This document shows, one piece after another, positions 33,873 to 41,634 of a stretch of 64,000 nt of DNA (its first letter is position 1; every line of letters begins with the position of its first letter). The position numbers and the translations under genes are program-made. Below the pieces are notes generated by a model that searched no databases, had not been told where the DNA came from, and worked only from the letters and a program-made list of their open reading frames with translations. The stretch comes from Streptomyces sp. B21-083 (GTDB lineage Bacteria > Actinomycetota > Actinomycetes > Streptomycetales > Streptomycetaceae): contig NZ_JARUND010000002.1 of NCBI RefSeq assembly GCF_036898825.1, positions 1,984,001-2,048,000 on the forward strand, read 5' to 3'.

Positions 33873-34586
33873 TCACCCCCGCGGCGCAAACCCATCAAGC
33901 ACCCGCAACAGCATCCGCTCGAACACCGCCTCCAGATCGATCGGCCCCGCGTCCTCCATGAACGCCGCCGCCAGCCGCGGATACGCCCCGCTCGCCACCT
34001 GCCCGCCGAGATACCCGATCCGCACGGCGTTCTCCTGCTCCTCCGACCAGGGCAGCGACCGAGCCCGCTCGGCGGTCCCCAGCTCGTTGCCGACGTACGT
34101 CGTCACCAGGCCGTTGAGCATCGCGATCAGCTCGAACTTCGTGCCGTAGGTGCCGTCGAACGAGTCGAGGCAGCTCAGACAGTGTTCGAGATAGCGCAGG
34201 GCGTTGGGGCTGAAACCGTAGACCGGGGACATCAGACGCGGCAGCCAGGGGTGGCGGTACATGAGGGCGCGCGTCTGGTGGGCCACCCGGAGCATGTCGG
34301 CACGCCAGTCGCCCGAGGGCTCCCACAGCTCGTGCTCGCCACTGATGGCGTCAACCATCAGCTCGTACAGGTCCTCCTTGCGGGGGACGTAGTTGTAGAG
34401 CGACATCGTGCCGCAGCCCAGTTCGGCCGCGACATGCCGCATCGAGGCCGCGTCGAGCCCCTCCGCGTCCGCGATCCGCACCGCGGCCGCCGCGATGTCG
34501 GCACGGCTGTAGGCGGCCTTGGGACCACGGCCCGCACGCTCGGGACGCGACCAGATCACTTCGGGTACGGCGGCTCGGCCGGCCAT
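33873..34586 (-). CDS. TetR-family repressor of the adjacent ABC exporter
   Basis: A 237-residue TetR protein with TetR_C-type C-terminus. Helix-turn-helix: RIADAEGLDAASMRHVAAELGCGTMSLYNYVPRKEDLYELM. The ligand domain has ALMYRHPWLPRLMSPVYGFSPNALRYLEHCL, typical of repressors of antibiotic exporters. It is divergent from the ABC exporter genes, with two copies of one palindromic operator around the intergenic space. A drug-like inducer is likely. Confidence 0.9.
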   Translation of the reverse strand: MAGRAAVPEVIWSRPERAGRGPKAAYSRADIAAAAVRIADAEGLDAASMRHVAAELGCGTMSLYNYVPRKEDLYELMVDAISGEHELWEPSGDWRADMLRVAHQTRALMYRHPWLPRLMSPVYGFSPNALRYLEHCLSCLDSFDGTYGTKFELIAMLNGLVTTYVGNELGTAERARSLPWSEEQENAVRIGYLGGQVASGAYPRLAAAFMEDAGPIDLEAVFERMLLRVLDGFAPRG

Positions 34587-34615
34587 TGATCATCACCTCG
34601 ACCACCCATCGTAGT

Positions 34616-34632
34616 TACGTACAGCGTACGTA
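34616..34632. promoter_or_regulatory. TetR operator O1 of the ABC exporter
   Basis: TACGTAC-AGC-GTACGTA is a perfect 7-bp inverted repeat with a 3-base centre. It lies 30 bp upstream of the TetR start and 19 bp upstream of the exporter start. It shares 16 bases in inverted orientation with O2. Confidence 0.75.
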
Positions 34633-34650
34633 GTGCGCTATGGTCACTCC

Positions 34651-35595
34651 ATGACTACTACGTACGCTGTACTTAGTGAGGGTCTGGAGAAGTCCTTCGG
34701 AAAGGTCCATGCCGTACGCGGCCTTGACCTGGCCGTGGCCGAGGGGTCCGTGTGCGGGCTGCTGGGGCCGAACGGCGCGGGCAAGACCACGGCCGTACGG
34801 CTGCTCACCACGCTGCTGCGGCCCGACGCGGGCTCGGCGCGCGTCGCGGGGTACGACCTCGCCCGGGAGGGGGCCGCCGTACGGCGTCGGATCGGCGTCA
34901 CCGGGCAGTACGCGTCGGTCGACGGGGACCTCACCGGCCGCGAGAACCTACGGCTGTTCGCCCGGCTGCACCGGGTCGGAGGGCCCGCGGCACGCGCCGA
35001 CGAGCTGCTGAGGCGCTTCGGGCTCGCGGAGGCCGCCGACCGGCCCGCGTCCACCTACTCGGGCGGGATGCGCCGCCGCCTCGACCTCTCGGCGAGCCTG
35101 GTGAAGCGGCCCGACGTGCTCTTCCTCGACGAGCCCACGGCGGGGCTCGACCCGGCGGCCCGCAACCAGATCTGGGCGGCCGTGCGGGCGCTGAAGGACG
35201 AGGGTACGACGGTGCTGCTGACCACCCAGTACCTGGAGGAGGCCGACCAACTCGCCGACGAGATAGCCCTCGTGGAGCACGGCCGGGTCGCGCACACCGG
35301 GTCACCGGCCCAACTCAAGGCGCTCATCGGCTCGTACGCCGAGGTCGTGGTCGCCGACTCCGGCGCACTGCTCGGGGCGGCCGGGATCCTCGACCAACTA
35401 ACCGGTTCCGAACCGGTGTTGGACCGCGACCGGCTCACCGTCGGCGCGGTCACCACCGACCCGACGATCACCCTTCCCCGGCTGGTGCGCGAACTCGACG
35501 CGGCGGGCGTCGCGTTGCTCGACGTGAGCCTGCGCCCGCCGACCCTCGACGACGTCTTCCTCCGCCTGACGGAGCATAAGGAGACAGCCGCGTGA
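34651..35595 (+). CDS. ABC transporter ATP-binding protein (DrrA-like)
   Basis: A 314-residue ATPase of a drug-exporter ABC system. Walker A is GLLGPNGAGKTTAVRLL, the signature YSGGMRRRLDLSASL, Walker B DVLFLDEPTAGLDP and the switch region TTQYLEEADQLADE. The C-terminal extension (RLTVGAVTTDPTITLPRLVRELDAAGVALLDVSLRPPTLDDVFLRL) is DrrA-type. ATG 34651 is the start; the second operator copy lies inside codons 3-9. It overlaps the permease start by 4 bases. It probably exports a hydrophobic antibiotic or lipid. Confidence 0.92.
   Translation: MTTTYAVLSEGLEKSFGKVHAVRGLDLAVAEGSVCGLLGPNGAGKTTAVRLLTTLLRPDAGSARVAGYDLAREGAAVRRRIGVTGQYASVDGDLTGRENLRLFARLHRVGGPAARADELLRRFGLAEAADRPASTYSGGMRRRLDLSASLVKRPDVLFLDEPTAGLDPAARNQIWAAVRALKDEGTTVLLTTQYLEEADQLADEIALVEHGRVAHTGSPAQLKALIGSYAEVVVADSGALLGAAGILDQLTGSEPVLDRDRLTVGAVTTDPTITLPRLVRELDAAGVALLDVSLRPPTLDDVFLRLTEHKETAA
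34659..34675. promoter_or_regulatory. TetR operator O2, inside the ABC exporter coding start
   Basis: TACGTAC-GCT-GTACTTA matches the O1 palindrome with one changed base in the right half, and ACTACGTACGCTGTAC is identical to the reverse complement of O1. It covers codons 3-9 of the ATPase gene. Confidence 0.7.
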
Positions 35596-36413
35596 GCATG
35601 TTGACTTCAGCGCCATCAGGAACGTCGGGGATCTCCGGCCTGGCGTACGACGGCACGGCCATGCTGGGCCGGCATCTGCGGCGGCTGCGGCACAATCCGG
35701 GGCTGCTGATCCTCACCCAGTCCATGCCGATCACGATGCTGCTGTTCTTCGGGTACGTCTTCGGCAGCGCCCTCGCGATGCCCGGCGAGGACTACCGCGC
35801 CTTCCTCGTACCGGGGCTGCTGGTGGCGACCGCCGCCAACGGCATCATGACCGGGATGTTCCAGGCCGCCCAGGACACCCACCGGGGCGTGACCGACCGT
35901 CTGCGTACGTTGCCGATCAGCCGGGCCGCCGTACCGCTGGGGCAGGCTCTCGCGGACCTGGTGGTCACCGCCGCCGGGACCGTACCGCTGCTGCTGGTCG
36001 GGTTCGCGGTGGGGTGGCGGATCGAGGGTTCGGCGCTGGGGGCGGCCGGCGCGGTGGGGCTGTTGCTGCTCTTCCGGTTCGCCACGACGTGGATCGGGAT
36101 CCACCTCGGGCTGCTCTCCCGCAGCGAGGAGGCGGCCGGTCAGCTGGGTGGGGCGACCTTCCTGCTGCCGTTGCTGTCGAACGCGTACATCCCGACGGAC
36201 GGTCTGCCGGGTTGGCTGCGGACGCTGGCGGAGTGGAACCCGATCAGCGCGGTCGCGACGGCGATGCGGGGCCTGTTCGGCAACGCGCCCGTCCCGGCGG
36301 ACGGCGCGTGGCCGGTCGTCCACCCGGTGGCCGGGTCGCTGGTGTGGTGCGGGGTGCTGATCGCGGTGTTCGTGCCGCTGGCGGTACGGCGGTACGCGGA
36401 ACCCGGCACTTGA
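35592..36413 (+). CDS. ABC transporter permease (DrrB-like)
   Basis: A 273-residue ABC-2-type permease with six hydrophobic helices (first LLILTQSMPITMLLFFGYVFGSAL) and the conserved ANGIMTGMFQAAQDTHRGVTDRLRTLPISRAAV loop. The GTG start overlaps the ATPase stop (GTGA), so ATPase and permease are coupled in a two-gene exporter. Confidence 0.9.
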   Translation: MSMLTSAPSGTSGISGLAYDGTAMLGRHLRRLRHNPGLLILTQSMPITMLLFFGYVFGSALAMPGEDYRAFLVPGLLVATAANGIMTGMFQAAQDTHRGVTDRLRTLPISRAAVPLGQALADLVVTAAGTVPLLLVGFAVGWRIEGSALGAAGAVGLLLLFRFATTWIGIHLGLLSRSEEAAGQLGGATFLLPLLSNAYIPTDGLPGWLRTLAEWNPISAVATAMRGLFGNAPVPADGAWPVVHPVAGSLVWCGVLIAVFVPLAVRRYAEPGT

Positions 36414-36516
36414 CAGTGCAGGCTGCTGCAGCCCAGGCCGATTTTCCCACCCACCCACCCGTTTACGGCATCTTTCCAGCGCAGGCAGCACCCCTTTTAA
36501 CCCAGGCCCGCACCCC

Positions 36517-36622
36517 CAGCCCGTCCGGCGTTTGAGGACAAGGCCCGTTCAGGGCCGGAGCGGGGGTCTGGGGGCGGCAGCCCCCCAGGGATGGGACGGG
36601 TAAGGGCGGCGGGGGCGAAAAC
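36517..36622. repeat. Intergenic repeat, class A copy 2
   Basis: Starts CAGCCCGTCCGGCGTTTGAG, contains AAGGCCCGTTCAGGGCCGG and a CTGGGGG/CCCCCCAG hairpin, and ends GGGCGGCGGGGGCGAAAA. It is nearly identical to 5485-5588 and lies between the ABC permease and the CoA-transferase gene. Confidence 0.8.
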
Positions 36623-36639
36623 CCGACATGATCCCCCGC

Positions 36640-37830
36640 ATGGAACCCCTCCCCCTCACCGGCCTCACCGTCGTCGCCCTGGAACAAGCCGTCGCCGCCC
36701 CCTTCGCCACCCGCCAACTCGCCGACCTCGGCGCCCGGGTCATCAAGGTGGAGCGCGTCGACGGCGGCGACTTCGCGCGCGACTACGACACCGCCGCACA
36801 CGGCCTCGCCTCGCACTTCGTGTGGTGCAACCGGGGCAAGGAGTCCCTTGCCCTCGACGTCAAGGACCCTCGCGGGCTCGCCGTCCTGCGGCGGCTGATC
36901 GCGGACGCCGACGTGTTCGTACAGAGCCTCGCCCAGGGCGCCGCCGCCCGGCTCGGCCTCGACGCGGCCGCCCTCTGCGCCACGCACCCCCGGCTGGTCG
37001 CCGTGGACATCTCCGGGTACGGCCCGTCGGGACCGTACGCGGGCAAGCGGGCGTACGACATGCTCGTGCAGTGCGAGGCGGGGCTGGTGTCGGTGACCGG
37101 GACGCCGGAGCAGCCGGTGAAGGCCGGGATCCCGGCGGCGGACATCGCGGCCGGCATGTACGCGTTCTCCGGAGTGCTGGCGGCCCTCGTACGGCGGGGC
37201 GTGACCGGGCGGGGCGGGCCGGTGGAGGTGTCGATGCTGGACGCGCTCGCCGAGTGGATGGGGCACCCGCTGCACCACGCGATGCACGACGGCACTCCCC
37301 CGGCGCGCACCGGCCTCGCGCACGCCGTGATCGCCCCGTACGACGCCTACCCGACGGCGGACGGCGGACAGGTGCTGCTGTCGGTGCAGAACGACCGCGA
37401 GTGGCGGCGGCTGGCCGAACAGGTGCTGGAGCGTCCCGAGTTGGCGTCGGATCCGGCGTACGCGACGAACGCGGCGCGGGTCGCGAACAGGGAGCGGACC
37501 GATGCCCATGTGGCCGCGTCGCTCGGCGCGCTGGGCGTCGACGAGGCGCTGGCGCGGCTGGAGGGTGCCGGGATCGCGTGCGCGCGGCTGAGGGACGTAC
37601 AGGAGGTGGCGGAGCATCCGCAGTTCGCGGCGCGGGACCGGTGGCGGGAGGTGGGGTCACCGGTGGGGCCGTTGCGTGCGCTGCTGCCGCCGATCACGCT
37701 GCCGGGCGGGGTCGAGGCACGGATGGGTGATGTGCCCGCGCTCGGGGAACACACCGAAGCACTGCTGCGTGCCGTGGGGATGACGGACGAGGAGATCGCA
37801 GCACTGCGCCGGGACGGTGTGACCGCCTGA
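36640..37830 (+). CDS. CaiB/BaiF (family III) CoA-transferase
   Basis: A 396-residue family III CoA-transferase, moving CoA between acyl-CoA and a free acid. It opens MEPLPLTGLTVVALEQAVAAPFATRQLADLGARVIKVE, the family nucleotide-binding start, with the catalytic Asp expected in GKRAYDMLVQCEAGL and later GGPVEVSMLDALAEWMGHPL. ATG 36640 is chosen; 36628 (MIPRMEPL) is also in frame and neither has a strong ribosome site. Substrate unknown. Confidence 0.9.
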   Translation: MEPLPLTGLTVVALEQAVAAPFATRQLADLGARVIKVERVDGGDFARDYDTAAHGLASHFVWCNRGKESLALDVKDPRGLAVLRRLIADADVFVQSLAQGAAARLGLDAAALCATHPRLVAVDISGYGPSGPYAGKRAYDMLVQCEAGLVSVTGTPEQPVKAGIPAADIAAGMYAFSGVLAALVRRGVTGRGGPVEVSMLDALAEWMGHPLHHAMHDGTPPARTGLAHAVIAPYDAYPTADGGQVLLSVQNDREWRRLAEQVLERPELASDPAYATNAARVANRERTDAHVAASLGALGVDEALARLEGAGIACARLRDVQEVAEHPQFAARDRWREVGSPVGPLRALLPPITLPGGVEARMGDVPALGEHTEALLRAVGMTDEEIAALRRDGVTA

Positions 37831-37910
37831 GCACGGGCCTGATGCGGCCGGACGGTTTACGGAGACGGTGTGAACCGTGATCGGCGTGGGGCGCCGATAC
37901 GGTCGTCCGC

Positions 37911-38180
37911 TCAGCGCCCGCCGAACAGGGTGCGGCTCAGACGGCGCAGCGGAGCGAAGAGCGAGAGCCTGCTGACCCGCTTGCCGAGGTCGCTGCGCTG
38001 CTTCACGGTGTCCCGGGAAGTGAGTTCGCGCATCAGCGAGGTCGCCTCCGCCGTCTCGCGCTGGGGGACCGCGGGCCCCGACAGCACCGAGAGATGGCGA
38101 TCGAGGCGTGCCTTGGTCGCACTGCTCCCGCACGTGATCGCAGGGACGCGTGCCCTGCTGTGCATCGTTATCTGTTCCAT
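37911..38180 (-). CDS. Small basic hypothetical protein
   Basis: An 89-residue protein of unknown function, basic and probably soluble, ending LGKRVSRLSLFAPLRRLSRTLFGGR, an amphipathic basic helix that could bind membrane or nucleic acid. ATG 38180 has GGGGAGTG 5 bases upstream. It lies downstream of the anti-sigma factor on the same strand, 126 bp away. Confidence 0.55.
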   Translation of the reverse strand: MEQITMHSRARVPAITCGSSATKARLDRHLSVLSGPAVPQRETAEATSLMRELTSRDTVKQRSDLGKRVSRLSLFAPLRRLSRTLFGGR

Positions 38181-38306
38181 GTCACTCCCCACCCGTACGA
38201 GTCCACCCGGCCCGGGCAGGTTAACCCTATCGCTCCCTCGGGGCACTCGTGTATCTCGGTCACAGGATTCACCTTCCCCACAAGGGTGTTGACGACCCCT
38301 CGTCGA

Positions 38307-39158
38307 TTACTCTCCGAATCCAACCGATTCCAGGGCGAGTTGGACAACTGGTGCGCTGCTGGGCTGCTCTGACCCCCCGTCGGGTTCGACGGTCACAGCG
38401 AGTGATGTGGCCGACTTGTCGAGACCGGTCGCGACCAAGGGCGTGTCGCCCTTGAAGAGTCCCAAAGAGCGTGGTTGCACATCAGGGCGCATGAGCCACA
38501 GTTGGTGCACGCGGTCGCTCGGCAGCTCTCCGTACCCACTGAGGGTCACCACCGCGCGGCCCTCGGACGCGGAGGCGATCGCGGTGATTCCCTGCCCTCG
38601 CGCGTCCCGGTCGGCGGTCGCCCGCGCGTCGGGAGCTGACAGAACGTCGGCAATCTCACGTGCCTGGGCCTGCGCGGTGTCCAGCTTGTCCTGGGTCTGT
38701 GTGTTCTGCACGGCGAACAGCGCGGCGACGACGAGGGCGGCTGCCGCCGTGAGTGTGGCCAGCGGGGCGAACAAGGGGCGCATGCGGGGCGCACGGCGGA
38801 CCGGTGGCGGCGGTTCGGTGCCCCACACATGCGCCGGCAACTGATGGCTCCGCCTCCGGGGTGCGTCGGCGGAGCGGCCGGGGGCGTGCGCCGGGGAGTG
38901 GCCCGGGGACTCCTGCGGTGTCGCACGTACGGCGGACAGGACCCGGTCGCGCATGGCGAAGGGGGGCGGCGCGGCCGTGGACCAGGCCAGCCGGAGCGCG
39001 TCCTCGGACAGCAGGCGCACCTCCGAGGCGCAGGCGTCACAGCCGGACAGGTGCTTCTCGAAGCGGCGCCGCTCGTCGGGTTCCAGGGCGTCGAGGGCGT
39101 AGGGGGCGGCGAGGGAGTGGAGATCCTCGCGGCGGAACAGTCTGCCGAGCACGCTCAT
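38307..39158 (-). CDS. Anti-sigma-K-type factor (RskA-like, zinc ZAS motif)
   Basis: A 283-residue single-pass membrane anti-sigma factor. The N-terminal cytosolic domain has the zinc-binding anti-sigma signature FEKHLSGCDACASEVRLL (H-x3-C-x2-C). A helix (PLFAPLATLTAAAALVVAALFAV) precedes an extracytoplasmic RskA-type domain (AVVTLSGYGELPSDRVHQLWLMRPDVQPRSLGLF). It sequesters the sigma factor encoded just upstream; its ATG overlaps the sigma stop by 4 bases (ATGA). Release probably occurs by regulated proteolysis or redox/metal change. Confidence 0.9.
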   Translation of the reverse strand: MSVLGRLFRREDLHSLAAPYALDALEPDERRRFEKHLSGCDACASEVRLLSEDALRLAWSTAAPPPFAMRDRVLSAVRATPQESPGHSPAHAPGRSADAPRRRSHQLPAHVWGTEPPPPVRRAPRMRPLFAPLATLTAAAALVVAALFAVQNTQTQDKLDTAQAQAREIADVLSAPDARATADRDARGQGITAIASASEGRAVVTLSGYGELPSDRVHQLWLMRPDVQPRSLGLFKGDTPLVATGLDKSATSLAVTVEPDGGSEQPSSAPVVQLALESVGFGE

Positions 39159-39697
39159 GCGACACCTCCCAGGCATTCGCGCAGCCGGGTCAGTCCGTCG
39201 CGCATCCGAGTCTTCACCGTGCCCAGCGGGAGCGAGAGTTGCTCCGCCACCTCACGGTATGTGTAGCCCTCGTAGTAGGCGAGGGTGACCGACTGGCGTT
39301 GCAGGGTGGTCAGCCGGTCCAGACAGCGGCGCACCCACTCCCGTTCCATGCCGGCCTCCACCTCCTCCGCCACATGGTCGAAGGCGGGACGGTGGGAGCG
39401 CTGGGCCTCGCGCTGCTCGCGCTCCCCGGCCGCGCGGGCACTGCGTACCCGGTCGACGGCCCGGCGGTGCGCGAGCGTGAGTATCCAGGACAGGGCGCTG
39501 CCCTTCCTGGGGTCGAACCGCGGTGACGAGCGCCAGAGTTCGAGCAGAACCTCCTGTGACACCTCCTCCGACTGCGCCGGGTCCCGCACCACGCGCCGCA
39601 CCAGCCCGAACACCGGCCCGGACACGATCCCGTACAGCTCTTCGAAGGCCTTCTGGTCTCCCCCGGCCACGAGAACCAGAAGCTCGTCCGCTCCCAC
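39155..39697 (-). CDS. sigK: ECF sigma factor, SigK-like
   Basis: About 180 residues. Region 2 is LVAGGDQKAFEELYGIVSGPVFGLVRRVVRDPAQSEEVSQEVLLELWR...SALSWILTLAHRRAVDRVRS, and region 4 is LTTLQRQSVTLAYYEGYTYREVAEQLSLPLGTVKTRMRDGLTRLRECL, both close to mycobacterial SigK. GTG 39697 has AGAGAGGGG 6 bases upstream and lies downstream of a SigK-type promoter; ATGs at 39742 and 39769 are in frame, but 39769 would sit within the -10 hexamer. It directs transcription of its own operon and probably the divergent DUF4331-TPR-NicO operon. Confidence 0.88.
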   Translation of the reverse strand: MGADELLVLVAGGDQKAFEELYGIVSGPVFGLVRRVVRDPAQSEEVSQEVLLELWRSSPRFDPRKGSALSWILTLAHRRAVDRVRSARAAGEREQREAQRSHRPAFDHVAEEVEAGMEREWVRRCLDRLTTLQRQSVTLAYYEGYTYREVAEQLSLPLGTVKTRMRDGLTRLRECLGGVA

Positions 39698-39767
39698 CCG
39701 CGTCCCCTCTCTATGGCCGCACACGGCCCCTCCCCGCTCCATCACACTTGTCACCGTCACCTTAGGC

Positions 39768-39794
39768 ATTCGTAGCCGACCTGCCTCCGGATGG
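39768..39794 (-). promoter_or_regulatory. SigK-type promoter of the sigma/anti-sigma operon
   Basis: On the minus strand: CCATCC, 15-base spacer, ACGAAT. The mycobacterial SigK consensus is CCATCC-N16/17-CCGAAT, so the -35 is exact, the -10 differs by one base and the spacer is one short. A transcript would start about 39761, leaving a leader of about 60 bases before GTG 39697. Confidence 0.6.
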
Positions 39795-39866
39795 GTACGG
39801 ATCAACTGCCCTCGAAACGCGGGTCGGCCGGGTCCCAAACGTTTTCAAGAAAGTTTTCAGATTCGA

Positions 39867-39894
39867 CCAATCCGCATCCGGGAGGGCTCCGAAT
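39867..39894 (+). promoter_or_regulatory. SigK-type promoter of the DUF4331 operon
   Basis: CCAATC, 16-base spacer, CCGAAT. The -10 is exactly the mycobacterial SigK element and the -35 differs by two bases from CCATCC. It ends 40 bp upstream of the DUF4331 ATG. Confidence 0.65.
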
Positions 39895-39934
39895 CCCCGT
39901 CGTCAGGCAAGTTGACACGGTGAGGACGGACGGA

Positions 39935-41476
39935 ATGACGACAACCATCTCCAAGAGCGGCGCGCGGCGCAGGAGCATCGCGACCCTCATCTGTGGTGCG
40001 CTGGCCACCGGGGGGCTCGCGGCCGCCGGCGTCACCGCGCTCGTTCCGGGAACGGCTTCCGCCTCCAGCCACCGCGAGGCTCCGCTGATCTCGGGCACAC
40101 CGCAGTTCGACAACACGGACCTGTACGCGTTCGTGAGCCCGGACAAGGCCGACACGACGACGATCGTCGCGAACTGGATCCCGTTCGAGGAGCCGGGCGG
40201 CGGCCCGAACTTCTACCAGTTCGCCGAGGACGCCCAGTACGACCTCCACATCGACAACAACGGTGACGCGCAGGACGACCTCCTGTTCCGCTACACCTTC
40301 AAGACGCACGTGAAGAACAAGAAGTCGTTCCTGTACAACACGGGCGCGGTGGACAGCCTGTACGACAAGGACCTCAACGTCACGCAGACGTACGACATCG
40401 AGCTGATCAAGCTCAAGAACAAGTACGAGGCGTCGCGGACGAAGATCGCCGACGATGTGCCGGTGGCCCCGTCCAACGTGGGCAAGGCGTCGATGCCGGA
40501 CTACGCGAAGCTGCGCTACCAGGCCATCCACAAGCTGACGAACGGTTCGAAGACGTTCGCCGGTCAGGCCGACGACCCGTTCTTCGCGGACCTGCGCGTC
40601 TTCGACCTGCTGTACGGCGGGAACCTCTCCGAGGTCGGCAACGACACGCTCAAGGGCTACAACGTCAACACGATCGCGCTCCAGGTGCCGACGCACATGA
40701 TCGTGGAGTCGTCGAAGCAGCCGGTCGTCGGCATCTGGTCGACGACCCAGCGCAAGAACGCCAGCGGCTACTACTCGCAGGTCTCGCGACTGGGCATGCC
40801 GCTCGTCAACGAGGTCGTCAACCCCATCAAGGACAAGGACAAGTTCAACGCGTCCAAGCCGTACGACGACGCCCAGTTCCTGAAGAACGTGACCAACCCC
40901 GAGCTGCCGAAGCTCATCGAGGCGATCTACAAGATCCCGGCGCCCAAGGAGCCGCGCAACGACCTGGTGGACGTCTTCCTCAAGGGTGTCAAGGGTCTCA
41001 ACCAGCCGCCGTACGTCACTCCGGCCGAGGAACTGCGTCTCAACACCTCGATCGCCCCGGCGAAGAACCCGAAGCGTCTCGGTGTCCTCGACGGTGACAC
41101 CGCGGGCTTCCCGAACGGCCGTCGTCTGACGGACGACGTGATCGACGCCTCGCTCCAGGTCGTCGAGGGTGAACTGCTCGGCGCGAAGAACGACCTCGGC
41201 GACGCGGTCGACAAGAACGACAAGAACTTCGAGAAGTACTTCCCGTACGTTTCTCTGCCGACCGAGGGTTCGCGCGGCCCGCTCGCCAAGGGCACCAGCG
41301 GCACGAACGACGTCCGCAGCCAGCTCGGTGACGCGCTGCAGCCCGCCGGCACCTCCGGCGGCGGCACCGACACCATGCTGATCGCCGGTTCGGCGGCGGC
41401 CGGTGCGGCCGGGTTCCTGCTGCTCACCGCCGGCGTGGTGTGGTGGCGGCGGAACATGGGCAACCGGGCGTACTGA
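39935..41476 (+). CDS. Secreted DUF4331 protein, C-terminally anchored
   Basis: A 513-residue exported protein. The signal peptide IATLICGALATGGLAAAGVTALVPGTASA precedes the family start SSHREAPLISGTPQFDNTDLYAFVSPDK. The body is the DUF4331 domain, a predicted beta-rich fold of unknown function found in secreted proteins of many bacteria. Near the C-terminus a helix (DTMLIAGSAAAGAAGFLLLTAGVVWW) and RRNMGNRAY tail anchor it. No LPXTG is seen. ATG 39935 follows a TGAGGACGGACGG ribosome region and a SigK-type promoter. It heads an operon with a TPR protein and a NicO permease. Confidence 0.9.
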   Translation: MTTTISKSGARRRSIATLICGALATGGLAAAGVTALVPGTASASSHREAPLISGTPQFDNTDLYAFVSPDKADTTTIVANWIPFEEPGGGPNFYQFAEDAQYDLHIDNNGDAQDDLLFRYTFKTHVKNKKSFLYNTGAVDSLYDKDLNVTQTYDIELIKLKNKYEASRTKIADDVPVAPSNVGKASMPDYAKLRYQAIHKLTNGSKTFAGQADDPFFADLRVFDLLYGGNLSEVGNDTLKGYNVNTIALQVPTHMIVESSKQPVVGIWSTTQRKNASGYYSQVSRLGMPLVNEVVNPIKDKDKFNASKPYDDAQFLKNVTNPELPKLIEAIYKIPAPKEPRNDLVDVFLKGVKGLNQPPYVTPAEELRLNTSIAPAKNPKRLGVLDGDTAGFPNGRRLTDDVIDASLQVVEGELLGAKNDLGDAVDKNDKNFEKYFPYVSLPTEGSRGPLAKGTSGTNDVRSQLGDALQPAGTSGGGTDTMLIAGSAAAGAAGFLLLTAGVVWWRRNMGNRAY

Positions 41477-41634
41477 CCCACGGTCCGTTCCCACCCCCAC
41501 CAACTGGCGCGGCCCGCTCGTATCCATCCCCCACGGCGCGGGCCGCGCCACCCTCCCGTCGACTCCCGGCCCCACCCGGGCGGTCGACAGCAGATCCCCC
41601 GAAGATGACCCGCCCAGGACCTTGAGGAGAGGGC

